DNA from: Comamonadaceae bacterium
GTDB taxonomy: Bacteria; Pseudomonadota; Gammaproteobacteria; Burkholderiales; Burkholderiaceae_C
Assembly (NCBI GenBank): GCA_947450765.1
Contig: CANFXC010000001.1
Span: forward strand, 186,001-250,000
Direction of reading: 5' to 3'
Length of the DNA: 64,000 nucleotides
The position numbers and the translations under genes were made by a program. Positions 56,137-64,000 of this stretch are shown piece after piece. Every line of letters begins with the position of its first letter. The first letter of the stretch is position 1. The notes beneath the pieces are model-generated. The model saw nothing but the letters and a program-made list of their open reading frames with translations, searched no databases and had not been told where the DNA came from.

Positions 56137-56442
56137 TCAAACTTTCCAGCCGCGCAGCAACAGCCACTGCACCAAAGCCGCCGCCAGCGCCATGGCGGCG
56201 TAGGTCAGCAATCTGCCGTCATGACCAAAAACCACCAAGCCGCAAACGGTGACCAGCAAGTTAACCGCGAACACCAGCGCCAACTGCAAATGCCAACCGG
56301 GGCTGCTCAAGCGAGCGGCTTTTCCGCCAGCTTTAGATTTTGAAAAAGGCAGTAACGCGGAAAGACCGACCATCAGCAAAGCCAGAAAAGCAGCGGGCGC
56401 CACGAAGTTCAGCAAATGGTTGGCCAGAAGATAAAAGGTCAT
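56137..56442 (-). CDS. Small hypothetical membrane protein
   Basis: This 101-residue protein has three predicted transmembrane helices (about residues 4-32, 48-68 and 74-96) with a basic loop KSKAGGKAA between the first two. No known family was recognised. It is convergent with ugpQ (18-nt gap) and divergent from hemA. The start at 56442 places the first helix directly at the N-terminus; an ATG at 56487 is an alternative. Neither has a clear ribosome site, which lowers confidence. Confidence 0.65.
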   Translation of the reverse strand: MTFYLLANHLLNFVAPAAFLALLMVGLSALLPFSKSKAGGKAARLSSPGWHLQLALVFAVNLLVTVCGLVVFGHDGRLLTYAAMALAAALVQWLLLRGWKV

Positions 56443-56549
56443 GGGCTGATCTAGAAAGTTGCGATGCAGTTTAAGCGCACGGCCCATCGAAAAAGGCCAT
56501 TTTGAGGCGCGCCACCTGCCCCGGTCAGCCAAAAATTTATAATCAGCGC

Positions 56550-57830
56550 ATGTCAGTCTGGGCCCTCGGCTTAAATCATCACACAGCACCGCTTGATTTG
56601 CGAGGTCGATTTGCGTTTGCCATCGACCAGATTGAGCCTACTTTGAAGGGTTTGCGCGCCTCGCTGACGCGCCAACCTGAAGCCACGCTGCTGTCGACCT
56701 GCAACCGCACTGAAATTTACTGCGCTGGCGAGCACGTCGATCTCGACAAAACAATCGACTGGTTGGCGCACAACGGCGGCGTCTCCCCCGCGCTGCTGCG
56801 ATCGCACAGCTACACCCTGCACAACGGCGATGCCGCACGCCACGCCTTTCGCGTGGCCAGCGGGCTCGACTCCATGGTGCTGGGCGAGCCGCAAATCCTC
56901 GGACAAATGAAAGACGCGGTGCGCGCCGCCGAAGATGCCGGTGCCATGGGCACCACGCTGCACCAGCTGTTTCAACGCTCGTTTGCGGTGGCCAAAGAAG
57001 TCCGCAGCAACACCGAAATCGGCGCTCACAGCATCAGCATGGCGGCCGCCTCGGTGCGCTTGGCCGGCCAACTCTTTGAAGACCTCGGCGACATCAAGGT
57101 GTTGTTTGTCGGGGCCGGCGAAATGATTGAACTGGCGGCAACTCATTTCGCCGCCAAGAACCCGAAATCGATGGCGATTGCCAACCGCACGCTAGAGCGC
57201 GGTGAAAAACTGGCGGGTCGCTTTGGCGCAGAAGTGATGCGGCTGGCCGACCTACCGCTGCGCCTGCATGAGTTCGACGCCGTCATCAGTTGCACCGCCA
57301 GCACCTTGCCCATCATTGGCTTGGGCGCGGTGGAACGGGCCCTCAAATTGCGCAAGCACAAGCCCATGTTCATGGTCGACTTGGCCGTCCCCCGCGACAT
57401 CGAACCCGAAGTGCAGGCGCTCGAAGACATTTATCTCTACACCGTCGATGACTTGGCAAAAGTTGTGCAGACCGGCAAAGACAACCGGCAAGCGGCGGTG
57501 GCGCAAGCCGAAGTGATCATTGACGCCGGCGTGCAAAACTTCATGCATTGGCTGAACCAGCGCGGCACCGTCCCGCTGATCCAACAGCTGAATGCCCAAG
57601 CCGACGAATGGCGCGCACTGGAAATCAACCGCGCCAAAAAAATGCTGGCCAAGGGCGAGCCGGTGGAAGCCGTGCTCGAAGCGCTGTCACGCGGGCTGAC
57701 ACAAAAGATGCTGCACGGCGCCATGGCCGAACTCCACGCCAGCGATGCCGACAACCGGGACAGCACCGCCCGCGCTGTCTCAAGGTTGTTCCTGCGCGGC
57801 AATCTGCCCAAAGAGCGCAACAGCCTTTAG
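56550..57830 (+). CDS. hemA: Glutamyl-tRNA reductase
   Basis: This 426-residue enzyme reduces glutamyl-tRNA to glutamate-1-semialdehyde, the first step of tetrapyrrole synthesis. The start [14 protein letters not shown] and the catalytic cysteine in [11 protein letters not shown] (about residue 50) are typical. The NADPH domain has [15 protein letters not shown], and a C-terminal dimerisation helix follows. The ATG at 56550 fits the family; an upstream frame opening adds nothing conserved. prfA and prmC follow, the common hemA-prfA-prmC order. Confidence 0.96.
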   Translation: MSVWALGLNHHTAPLDLRGRFAFAIDQIEPTLKGLRASLTRQPEATLLSTCNRTEIYCAGEHVDLDKTIDWLAHNGGVSPALLRSHSYTLHNGDAARHAFRVASGLDSMVLGEPQILGQMKDAVRAAEDAGAMGTTLHQLFQRSFAVAKEVRSNTEIGAHSISMAAASVRLAGQLFEDLGDIKVLFVGAGEMIELAATHFAAKNPKSMAIANRTLERGEKLAGRFGAEVMRLADLPLRLHEFDAVISCTASTLPIIGLGAVERALKLRKHKPMFMVDLAVPRDIEPEVQALEDIYLYTVDDLAKVVQTGKDNRQAAVAQAEVIIDAGVQNFMHWLNQRGTVPLIQQLNAQADEWRALEINRAKKMLAKGEPVEAVLEALSRGLTQKMLHGAMAELHASDADNRDSTARAVSRLFLRGNLPKERNSL

Positions 57831-57978
57831 CGGCGATCCTCACGCCAAAGCTCGCGCCGACTTTGTCGGTCCGCAGACCCGCCTTCAATCGCTCCTCGCA
57901 AAAACTGGCCTTCCCGCCCTTTGATCTGGCCATCATGTTTTTGCCCCTGTTTCCCTCGCTATCGCCCTGAACTCTCTG

Positions 57979-59094
57979 ATGAAACCATTTCTTCGCCAAA
58001 CACTGGAACGCCAGATTCTTCGCCTGCACGAGCTTGACGCACTGCTCTCGGCCAGCGACGTGGTCAGCGACATGGAGCGCTTTCGCAACCTGACCCGCGA
58101 GCACGCCGAAGCCAGTCTGATCACGGCGCAATACAACAAACTGACGCGTCGCGAGGCTGATCTGGCCGGCGCCCAAGCCATGCTCGCGGAAGCTGCGACA
58201 GACCCCGACATGACGGCCATGGCCGAAGACGAAATCGACGAGGCCAAAGCCGACATCACGCGCCTCGACGAAGCCCTGCAGCTGATGCTGATCCCCAAAG
58301 ACCCGGACGACTCACGGCCGGCCTTTCTGGAGATTCGCGCGGGTGCGGGCGGCGATGAATCCGCGCTGTTTGCGGCCGACTTGTTCCGCATGTACACGCG
58401 GTATGCAGAGCGCTGCGGCTGGCGCTGCGAGATCATCAGCGAGTCACCGTCGGAGCTGGGCGGCTACAAGGAAGTGGTGGTCCGCATGGAAGGCCAGCCC
58501 GACAGCCTCGGCATGGGCGTCTACGGCAAGCTGCGCTTTGAATCAGGCGGCCACCGGGTGCAACGCGTGCCGGCCACCGAAACCCAGGGCCGCATCCACA
58601 CCAGCGCCTGCACGGTTGCCGTGCTGGCCGAGCCCGACGAGGCGGTGCTGATCCAGATCAACCCGGCCGATTTGCGCATTGACACCTACCGCGCCAGTGG
58701 CGCTGGTGGCCAGCACATCAACAAGACCGACTCGGCCGTGCGCATCACCCACTTGCCCACCGGCATCGTCGCCGAGTGCCAGGAAGGCCGCAGTCAGCAC
58801 AGCAACAAAGCCCAGGCCTTGAAAGTGCTGACCGCCCGCATCCATGAAAAAGACCGCTCTGAACGCGCCGCCAAAGACGCCGCAACGCGCAAGGGCTTGA
58901 TCGGCAGTGGCGACCGCAGCGACCGCATCCGCACCTACAACTTTCCGCAGGGCCGGCTCACCGACCACCGCATCAACCTGACGCTCTACAAACTCAACTA
59001 CATCATGGAGGGCGACCTCGAAGATGTGGTGACGGCCCTGCAAGTGGAGCGCGGCGCGGAGCTGTTGGCCGAACTGGAAAACCGAAATGGCTGA
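57979..59094 (+). CDS. prfA: Peptide chain release factor 1
   Basis: This 371-residue factor reads UAA and UAG stop codons. The codon-recognition motif Pro-Ala-Thr is at residues 198-200, and the peptidyl-hydrolysis GGQ is at 243-245, whose Gln is methylated by PrmC. The PAT motif distinguishes RF1 from RF2. It overlaps prmC by 8 bases. Confidence 0.97.
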   Translation: MKPFLRQTLERQILRLHELDALLSASDVVSDMERFRNLTREHAEASLITAQYNKLTRREADLAGAQAMLAEAATDPDMTAMAEDEIDEAKADITRLDEALQLMLIPKDPDDSRPAFLEIRAGAGGDESALFAADLFRMYTRYAERCGWRCEIISESPSELGGYKEVVVRMEGQPDSLGMGVYGKLRFESGGHRVQRVPATETQGRIHTSACTVAVLAEPDEAVLIQINPADLRIDTYRASGAGGQHINKTDSAVRITHLPTGIVAECQEGRSQHSNKAQALKVLTARIHEKDRSERAAKDAATRKGLIGSGDRSDRIRTYNFPQGRLTDHRINLTLYKLNYIMEGDLEDVVTALQVERGAELLAELENRNG

Positions 59095-59956
59095 AGCCTT
59101 GAATTGCGCACAGGCCATCGCTGCCGCCTGCAGCTTGGGGTTGGACAGGCTCGATGCGCAGTTGCTGTTGTTGCATGTGCTGGGCAAGCCGCATGGCGGT
59201 CGTGCTTGGCTGATCGCCCATGACCGCGACCCGCTGTCGCCCGAGGCCTGCGAACGCTTTCGCGTGCACAGCCAACGTCGGGCAAGCGGCGAACCACTGG
59301 CGTACATCGTCGGGCAACAAGAATTTTTTGGCCTGCCGCTGGCTGTTGATCCACGCGTCTTGATCCCCAGGCCAGACACTGAAACCTTGGTCAGCTGGGC
59401 GCTTGACGTGCTGCCTGCGGGCCGCGCCAAAGTGCTCGACCTCGGGACCGGCAGCGGTGCCATCGCCTTGGCACTCAAACACGCGCGCCCAACAACAGAT
59501 GTCAGCGCCATCGACGCCAGCGCTGACGCCGTGGCAGTTGCCCGTGGCAACGCGGCGGCGCTAGGTTTGGCCGTGTCGATTGAGATCAGTCGCTGGTTTG
59601 AGCAGGTCAACGGCCTGTTTGATGTGATCGTTAGCAACCCGCCCTATGTCCGCGACGGCGACCCGCATTTGGCGGCTTTGGGGCACGAACCGATTCAAGC
59701 GCTGACGGCAGGCGCAGATGGATTGAGCGATCTGCGCCAAATCATTGCTGGTGCGCCCGCGCACTTACAGGCTGGCGGCTGGTTGCTGCTGGAACACGGC
59801 TACGACCAAGCCGAGGCCGTTGCTCAGCTGCTGCAAGAACAAGGCTTTGAGAATGTCTCCAGCCGTGCCGACTTGGCCGGCATTCAGCGCTGCTCGGGTG
59901 GCCGTTTTGGCGGTCTGAAACCGGACCTGCGCAGCGGGATTAAAAGCGTCCGATAA
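59087..59956 (+). CDS. prmC: Release factor glutamine N5-methyltransferase
   Basis: This 289-residue SAM-dependent enzyme methylates the GGQ glutamine of release factors. It has motif [16 protein letters not shown] (about residues 115-130) and the catalytic NPPY ([11 protein letters not shown], about 183-193). The N-terminal helical domain recognises RF1. It overlaps prfA, its substrate gene. Confidence 0.96.
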   Translation: MAEALNCAQAIAAACSLGLDRLDAQLLLLHVLGKPHGGRAWLIAHDRDPLSPEACERFRVHSQRRASGEPLAYIVGQQEFFGLPLAVDPRVLIPRPDTETLVSWALDVLPAGRAKVLDLGTGSGAIALALKHARPTTDVSAIDASADAVAVARGNAAALGLAVSIEISRWFEQVNGLFDVIVSNPPYVRDGDPHLAALGHEPIQALTAGADGLSDLRQIIAGAPAHLQAGGWLLLEHGYDQAEAVAQLLQEQGFENVSSRADLAGIQRCSGGRFGGLKPDLRSGIKSVR

Positions 59957-60018
59957 TCTGTCCACACGATTTTTAACGTCTGGCCAGCGTGCCAAGACCA
60001 CACCAACGGAGTATTCCC

Positions 60019-60339
60019 ATGAGCGACACCCAACAACGCATTGATGACATCGTTAAATCCAGCGACGTGGTTCTTTTCATGAAAGGCACCGCCCAATTTC
60101 CAATGTGCGGCTTTTCTGGCAAGGCCATTCAGGTGCTGAAAGCCTGCGGCGTGAACAAACCAGCGACCGTCAATGTGCTGGAAGACGAAGACATTCGCCA
60201 CGGCATCAAGGAATACAGCAACTGGCCAACCATTCCCCAGCTGTATATCAAGGGCGAGTTCATTGGCGGATCGGACATCATGATGGAGATGTACCAAAAC
60301 GGTGAACTGCAACAGGTCATCGGCACGCCCGAAGCCTGA
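60019..60339 (+). CDS. grxD: Monothiol glutaredoxin (Grx4 type)
   Basis: This 106-residue glutaredoxin has the monothiol active site CGFS (MKGTAQFPMCGFSGKA, about residues 24-38) and WPTIPQLYIKGEFIGGSDIM for glutathione binding. It carries [2Fe-2S] clusters between Fe-S proteins. The ATG at 60019 is preceded by GGAG. Confidence 0.96.
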   Translation: MSDTQQRIDDIVKSSDVVLFMKGTAQFPMCGFSGKAIQVLKACGVNKPATVNVLEDEDIRHGIKEYSNWPTIPQLYIKGEFIGGSDIMMEMYQNGELQQVIGTPEA

Positions 60340-60356
60340 AGCTGATCGGACCGTTC

Positions 60357-60381
60357 ACGCCAAGCTATTGCAGCTTGGCGT
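60357..60381. terminator. Perfect 10-bp hairpin between convergent grxD and yacG
   Basis: The arms ACGCCAAGCT and AGCTTGGCGT with a 5-nt loop span 60357-60366 and 60372-60381. The hairpin lies 17 nt after the grxD stop and includes the last codons of yacG. There is no T-run on either side, so it is a candidate bidirectional terminator or mRNA-end stabiliser. Confidence 0.5.
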
Positions 60382-60577
60382 CCCCGTAAACCTGATCGTC
60401 AGGTGGGGCGTCTGCTGGCAAACGAAAGCTCTCGCTGGCCCAAGCGCCCAAGTCCATGTTTTTACAGCGCTGACTGCAAAACGGCCTGAAAGCATTGCTG
60501 GGCGCATACACACTGTCACCGCCGCAGCTCGGGCAAGTCACAATTTTGGAATCAGAAGTCTTTGGGGTCATCATCAA
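60365..60577 (-). CDS. yacG: DNA gyrase inhibitor YacG
   Basis: This 70-residue zinc protein has CPSC (about residues 15-18) and CSQRC (about 34-38) as its four-Cys zinc site, then [13 protein letters not shown] typical of YacG. It can bind gyrase subunit B and inhibit it. It sits in the usual coaE-zapD-yacG order. The start may be one or two methionines later than 60577. Confidence 0.9.
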   Translation of the reverse strand: MMMTPKTSDSKIVTCPSCGGDSVYAPSNAFRPFCSQRCKNMDLGAWASESFRLPADAPPDDQVYGDAKLQ

Positions 60578-60648
60578 GTCTTTGACGGGGCCGTCAGCGC
60601 AAAGCTAACAGCCCTTCACTGGCTATTTTTAACTGGCTATTTCAAGCG

Positions 60649-61404
60649 TTAAGCGCAGAGCGTGAGCTCAAATTCGGCATCTTCAGCCGCAGAATGCAAG
60701 CGATCATCGCTGGCATGGCGCATCAGCCGAACAGATGCCATCAGGCGGTTAGCGCTGATTTCAGGCACCAGTCCGTTCGCAGAATCAAGCCGCAGCCGCA
60801 ACAACTGGAAGGTCCGTCCTTGCGGCAGCGTCTGCTGATAAACACCACCCGAGGCGAGTACTTTTTGCGGCAGCCCAGCATCGCGCAACAGCTTCAACAA
60901 GAGACTGATCGAGTCTGCCAACGGCACCAGCGTCGACATCCAGCGTTGAATATCTTCCCGCCGGCGCGAACCGCTCAGGTGCTGCCATGCGAAATAAGCG
61001 GGCAGGTCAAACTCACACGTACCGCCCGGAATGCCGGCACGGCTGCGAATCCCCATGAGCCAATCATTTTCTGTCAATGACTGACCGGCCTTGCCTGGCA
61101 AGGCATTCAGGGTTGCAAAATAACTGTCCAACTGGCCGATGATTTCGTCAAGCGCGGCTTCCGAGATAGCCGGGTTGCCGCGGTAACCATTCAGCACATG
61201 CTTTTGTTTTTCGAGATCCTTGAGGACGTCGGTTTTCAAATCGGCACGGCAACCCACATCCATGATCTCGAAGATCGTGGTGATGGCGTAATGGTGGTCG
61301 ATGGGATCGTCGCGCTCGGCCAATTCGCCTAACCTGCCGAACAGGTGTTCAAGGCGCAAATAAGTCCGTACGCGTTCGTTAAATGGGTACTCGTAAAGGA
61401 TCAC
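60649..61404 (-). CDS. zapD: Cell division protein ZapD
   Basis: This 251-residue cytoplasmic protein bundles FtsZ filaments at the division ring. It matches the family from the start (ILYEYPFNERVRTYLRLEHLFGRLG) and contains the helical SRAGIPGGTCEFDLPAYFAWQ segment. It lies between coaE and yacG, as in many betaproteobacteria. Confidence 0.95.
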   Translation of the reverse strand: MILYEYPFNERVRTYLRLEHLFGRLGELAERDDPIDHHYAITTIFEIMDVGCRADLKTDVLKDLEKQKHVLNGYRGNPAISEAALDEIIGQLDSYFATLNALPGKAGQSLTENDWLMGIRSRAGIPGGTCEFDLPAYFAWQHLSGSRRREDIQRWMSTLVPLADSISLLLKLLRDAGLPQKVLASGGVYQQTLPQGRTFQLLRLRLDSANGLVPEISANRLMASVRLMRHASDDRLHSAAEDAEFELTLCA

Positions 61405-61455
61405 AGCGATATCTTTATCGACGTTGATAAGGCCGGCAGACCGGGCACTATTACA

Positions 61456-62073
61456 TCATAGCCCGAAGCGCGCAGCTGCAGCCCGTGCCAGACCGGCTAA
61501 TTCTGCCAGCGACTGTGTCTCGTTGTAAATGCAAATGTCTGCAGCAGCCAGTCGCTGCGTCCGGCTCGCTTGGGCGTCGATAACTTTTTGCACGGCCTCA
61601 CGGGTCCAACCGTTGCGGGCCATGACCCGGCTGATTTGCCTCTCTTCGGTGCAATCCACCACCAACACCTGATGCAATTGCGCCCGCCAGCGGCCAGACT
61701 CGACCAGCAAAGGAACGTCAAAAACAATGCAACGGGTGCCCTTGCTTTCTGCGGCACTCGCTTGCCGGGCAGTCTCTGCCGCCACGAGCGGATGAACGAT
61801 AGCTTCCAAGCGCAGTTTCGCTGCCGGGTCAGAGAAAACCTGCTGACGCATGGCGTCCCGGTCCAACGCACCCGCTGACGTGACGAAGGCTGCGCCGAAG
61901 ATTTGCCGAATAGCCGGAATGGCCGCGCCACCTGCCGCCGTCAGCTGACGTGAGATTGCGTCCGCATCCACAATGACCGCGCCACATTCAGCCAGCATCT
62001 CGGCCACGGTGCTCTTGCCACTGCCGATGCCGCCGGTGAGTCCGATTCGACGCGCAGCGAATGGCTGCGTCAT
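61456..62073 (-). CDS. coaE: Dephospho-CoA kinase
   Basis: This 205-residue kinase phosphorylates dephospho-CoA in the last step of coenzyme A synthesis. The P-loop is GGIGSGKST (about residues 14-22), and a VFDVPLLVESG segment follows. The ATG at 62073 overlaps the pilD stop by 4 bases (ATGA), which decided the start. Confidence 0.95.
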   Translation of the reverse strand: MTQPFAARRIGLTGGIGSGKSTVAEMLAECGAVIVDADAISRQLTAAGGAAIPAIRQIFGAAFVTSAGALDRDAMRQQVFSDPAAKLRLEAIVHPLVAAETARQASAAESKGTRCIVFDVPLLVESGRWRAQLHQVLVVDCTEERQISRVMARNGWTREAVQKVIDAQASRTQRLAAADICIYNETQSLAELAGLARAAAARFGL

Positions 62074-62960
62074 ATCGCAAGCCCCGTCCAACGCAAGATC
62101 GCCTGCGGTCCAAAAAACAGCGCCGTCAGACCCGCGATGGCCAAAAATGGGCCGAAGGGCACATAGCCACCTTCACGCAATTTCGACGACCACTTCAGAC
62201 CCATGCCGACCACAGCGCCCAGCACTGAGGCCATCAGAATGATGGGCACCAACGCAGCCCAGCCGAACCAAGCCCCCAGCGCCGCAAATAGTTTGAAATC
62301 GCCAAAACCCATACCCTCTTTGCCAGTGGCAAGTTTGAAGGCCCAATACACCCCCCACAAAGACAGATAACCGCCCACCGCACCCCAGAGAACATCGCTC
62401 AGGCTGACGCCTGGGTTCCATTGCAGGGCTGCGACGATCAGGCCACTCCACACCAGCGGCAGGGTGATGTCATCTGGCAGCAAGGTGGTGTCCCAATCGA
62501 TCATCGCCAGCGTCACCACCGCAGCAGAAAACCCACACCAAACTACCGCCGTGGGTGTTCCACCCCAGCGAGACACGCAAAAGTAAAACAAGCCTGCCAT
62601 CACCAACTCGACCAAGGGGTACCGCACGCTGATACCCACGCCGCACGCTGAACACCGGCCTCGCAGAAAAAGGTAACTCACGACTGGAATGTTCTCGTGC
62701 CAGGCAATCGGATGGCCGCAATGAGGACAACGCGAACGCGGCTGCGACAGGCTAAGAACTTGTCCAGATTCTGATTCGGCATTTGGCTCCGCACTCAGAT
62801 CAGCTGAGTGTCCCGCAAATTCAGCGCACTCCTTGACCCATTGCTGCTCCATCATCAACGGTAATCGATGAATCACGACGTTGAGAAAGCTGCCGACCAT
62901 CAACCCCATCAGTCCCGCCAGCAGGGGCAATGCATGCGGCCAAGCAAATGTCAACATCAA
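62070..62960 (-). CDS. pilD: Prepilin peptidase / N-methyltransferase
   Basis: This 296-residue inner-membrane aspartic protease cleaves and methylates type IV pilins. It has two zinc-binding CxxC pairs (CPHC and CSAC), and catalytic aspartates in DWDTTLLPDD and in GFGDFKLF (GxGD motif). About seven transmembrane helices are predicted. It overlaps pilC by 4 bases. Confidence 0.96.
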   Translation of the reverse strand: MMLTFAWPHALPLLAGLMGLMVGSFLNVVIHRLPLMMEQQWVKECAEFAGHSADLSAEPNAESESGQVLSLSQPRSRCPHCGHPIAWHENIPVVSYLFLRGRCSACGVGISVRYPLVELVMAGLFYFCVSRWGGTPTAVVWCGFSAAVVTLAMIDWDTTLLPDDITLPLVWSGLIVAALQWNPGVSLSDVLWGAVGGYLSLWGVYWAFKLATGKEGMGFGDFKLFAALGAWFGWAALVPIILMASVLGAVVGMGLKWSSKLREGGYVPFGPFLAIAGLTALFFGPQAILRWTGLAI

Positions 62961-64000
62961 ATCACCTGCCCGAGCTCGAAGATTGGCAGATACATCGAGA
63001 TCAAAATTCCACCGATCAGTGACCCGAGAACCACGATGATGAAGGGCTCCATCAAGCTCGCCAAAGCAGCAACTTTTTGATCTACTTCGGCCTCAAAAAA
63101 ATCAGCCGATTTACCTAGCATGTGATCCAAAGCACCCGACTCTTCGCCAATCGCACACATCTGCACCACCATGTTTGGGAATACCCCAGCGCGCGCCATG
63201 GCCACATTCAAACTGACACCCGAGGACACTTCTTTTTGAATATTGAACGTTGCATTCACATAAACCGAATTTCCGCTGGTTCCACCTGCTAATTCAAGCG
63301 CGTCAATGAGCGGTACGCCAGCGGCAAACAACGTTGACAGCGTTCTTGTCCACCTGGCAATACAGGCCTTTTCGAGCAGTGAGCCAAAAACTGGCAACTT
63401 CAATAACCATTGGTCTGTCAATCGTTGCAGTTTCTGGCTACGCCGCCAAATCCCCATCAGCACATAAGCAGTCACAAACCCAACACCGATCATGAGCCAC
63501 CAGTACGCGACCAAAAACTCACTGACACCCATTACAAAAAGAGTTGGCGCTGGCAGTTCTGCGCCGAACGACGAAAAAACGCTCTTGAAAGCCGGTATGA
63601 CAAAGATCATGATGATCGCAATCACAACAAAGGCGACACTCATGACTGCGGCGGGATAACTCAAGGCCGATTTGACTTTGGATTTTATGGCTTCAGCCTT
63701 TTCCATATAGATAGCCAAGCGGTCCAACAATGCATCCAGAATACCGGCCGCCTCGCCAGCCGCCACCAGATTGCAGTAGAGCGAATTGAAATAGGAGGGG
63801 TGTTTGCCGAAAGCGACACTCAAAGCGGTGCCGCTTTCGACATCACTGCGGATATCGTTGAGCAGCCTGACCATGCGCGGATTGCTGTGACCTCGGCCCA
63901 CAACGTCAAAACATTGCAGCAACGGCACGCCGGCATTCATCATGGTTGCCAACTGCCGGGTAAAACCGGCCACATCGTGAGGGGAAATAGATCGACCTGA
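62957..64000 (-). CDS. pilC: Type IV pilus assembly inner-membrane protein PilC (5' end outside window)
   Basis: The visible 347 residues cover most of a PilC/GspF-family protein of about 400 residues. It has two repeated T2SSF domains, each with a cytoplasmic helical bundle (FTRQLATMMNAGVPLLQCFD and a second WTRTLSTLFAAGVPLIDALE), and three transmembrane helices. The frame is open through base 64000, so the start lies beyond the window. PilC links the pilus base to the motor ATPases. The pilC-pilD-coaE order is standard. Confidence 0.96.
   Translation of the reverse strand, partial: SGRSISPHDVAGFTRQLATMMNAGVPLLQCFDVVGRGHSNPRMVRLLNDIRSDVESGTALSVAFGKHPSYFNSLYCNLVAAGEAAGILDALLDRLAIYMEKAEAIKSKVKSALSYPAAVMSVAFVVIAIIMIFVIPAFKSVFSSFGAELPAPTLFVMGVSEFLVAYWWLMIGVGFVTAYVLMGIWRRSQKLQRLTDQWLLKLPVFGSLLEKACIARWTRTLSTLFAAGVPLIDALELAGGTSGNSVYVNATFNIQKEVSSGVSLNVAMARAGVFPNMVVQMCAIGEESGALDHMLGKSADFFEAEVDQKVAALASLMEPFIIVVLGSLIGGILISMYLPIFELGQVI

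Noticed and set aside
14000-63973. CRISPR arrays, tRNA or rRNA genes, and insertion sequences
   Set aside because: No spaced direct-repeat arrays, cloverleaf-like or rRNA sequences, or transposase motifs were noticed on reading; this was by eye and a dedicated scan (tRNAscan-type) would settle small RNAs.

Overview
The window looks like the chromosome of a betaproteobacterium of the order Burkholderiales, most likely a Comamonadaceae member (Rhodoferax/Polaromonas type). This is inferred from moderately high GC, several tripartite tricarboxylate transporter (TTT/Bug) proteins, and housekeeping neighbourhoods such as DUF3460-scpA-panB-panC, fmdB-DUF502-aspS-nudB-clsB and gpsA-secB-grxC-yibN. 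No rRNA, tRNA, CRISPR array, insertion sequence or prophage was recognised. No stretch over 300 bases lacks a gene; the longest gaps are about 265 nt (30367-30631) and 254 nt (33129-33382).

Positions 1-12234 form an accessory uptake and catabolism island. It holds a sulfatase cut by the left edge, a small secreted helical protein resembling a chemoreceptor sensor domain, a ThDP-dependent enzyme, four Bug solute-binding proteins (one without any export signal), a TctB/TctA permease pair, a NIPSNAP protein, a LysR regulator and a second sulfatase. The complete sulfatase has no signal peptide. The simplest reading is that a sulfate ester or other organic acid is bound in the periplasm, imported intact and desulfated or cleaved in the cytoplasm under LysR control. 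The substrate cannot be read from sequence.

Positions 12413-15053 are modABC for molybdate uptake. A perfect 29-bp inverted repeat (66 bp in total) sits in frame inside the 5' end of modC. An MFS transporter, the Fe-S/P-loop protein Mrp, metG, a tiny lipoprotein, a SulP transporter, DUF3460, scpA and panBC follow. Then come gpsA-secB-grxC-yibN on the minus strand, and gpmA, a CtpA protease and a ThiF/MoeB protein on the plus strand.

Positions 30632-35512 contain a signalling cassette: a lone receiver, a NarL/GacA-like regulator and a CHASE3 histidine kinase. A palindrome resembling GacA-family operators lies upstream of the receiver. Next to it are a YqjD/YqjE-type membrane operon with a BON lipoprotein, and a secreted nuclease. 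DUF429, a BLUF photoreceptor and folE follow on the minus strand.

From 37792 to 50974 the minus strand carries clsB, nudB, aspS, DUF502, fmdB, ubiB, ubiJ, a Tim44-like protein, ubiE, DUF971 and a 1298-residue flavin/Fe-S oxidoreductase. A complete ugpBAECQ glycerol-3-phosphate operon (51173-56118), preceded by a likely Pho box, runs on the plus strand. The window ends with hemA-prfA-prmC-grxD (plus) facing yacG-zapD-coaE-pilD-pilC (minus, cut by the right edge).
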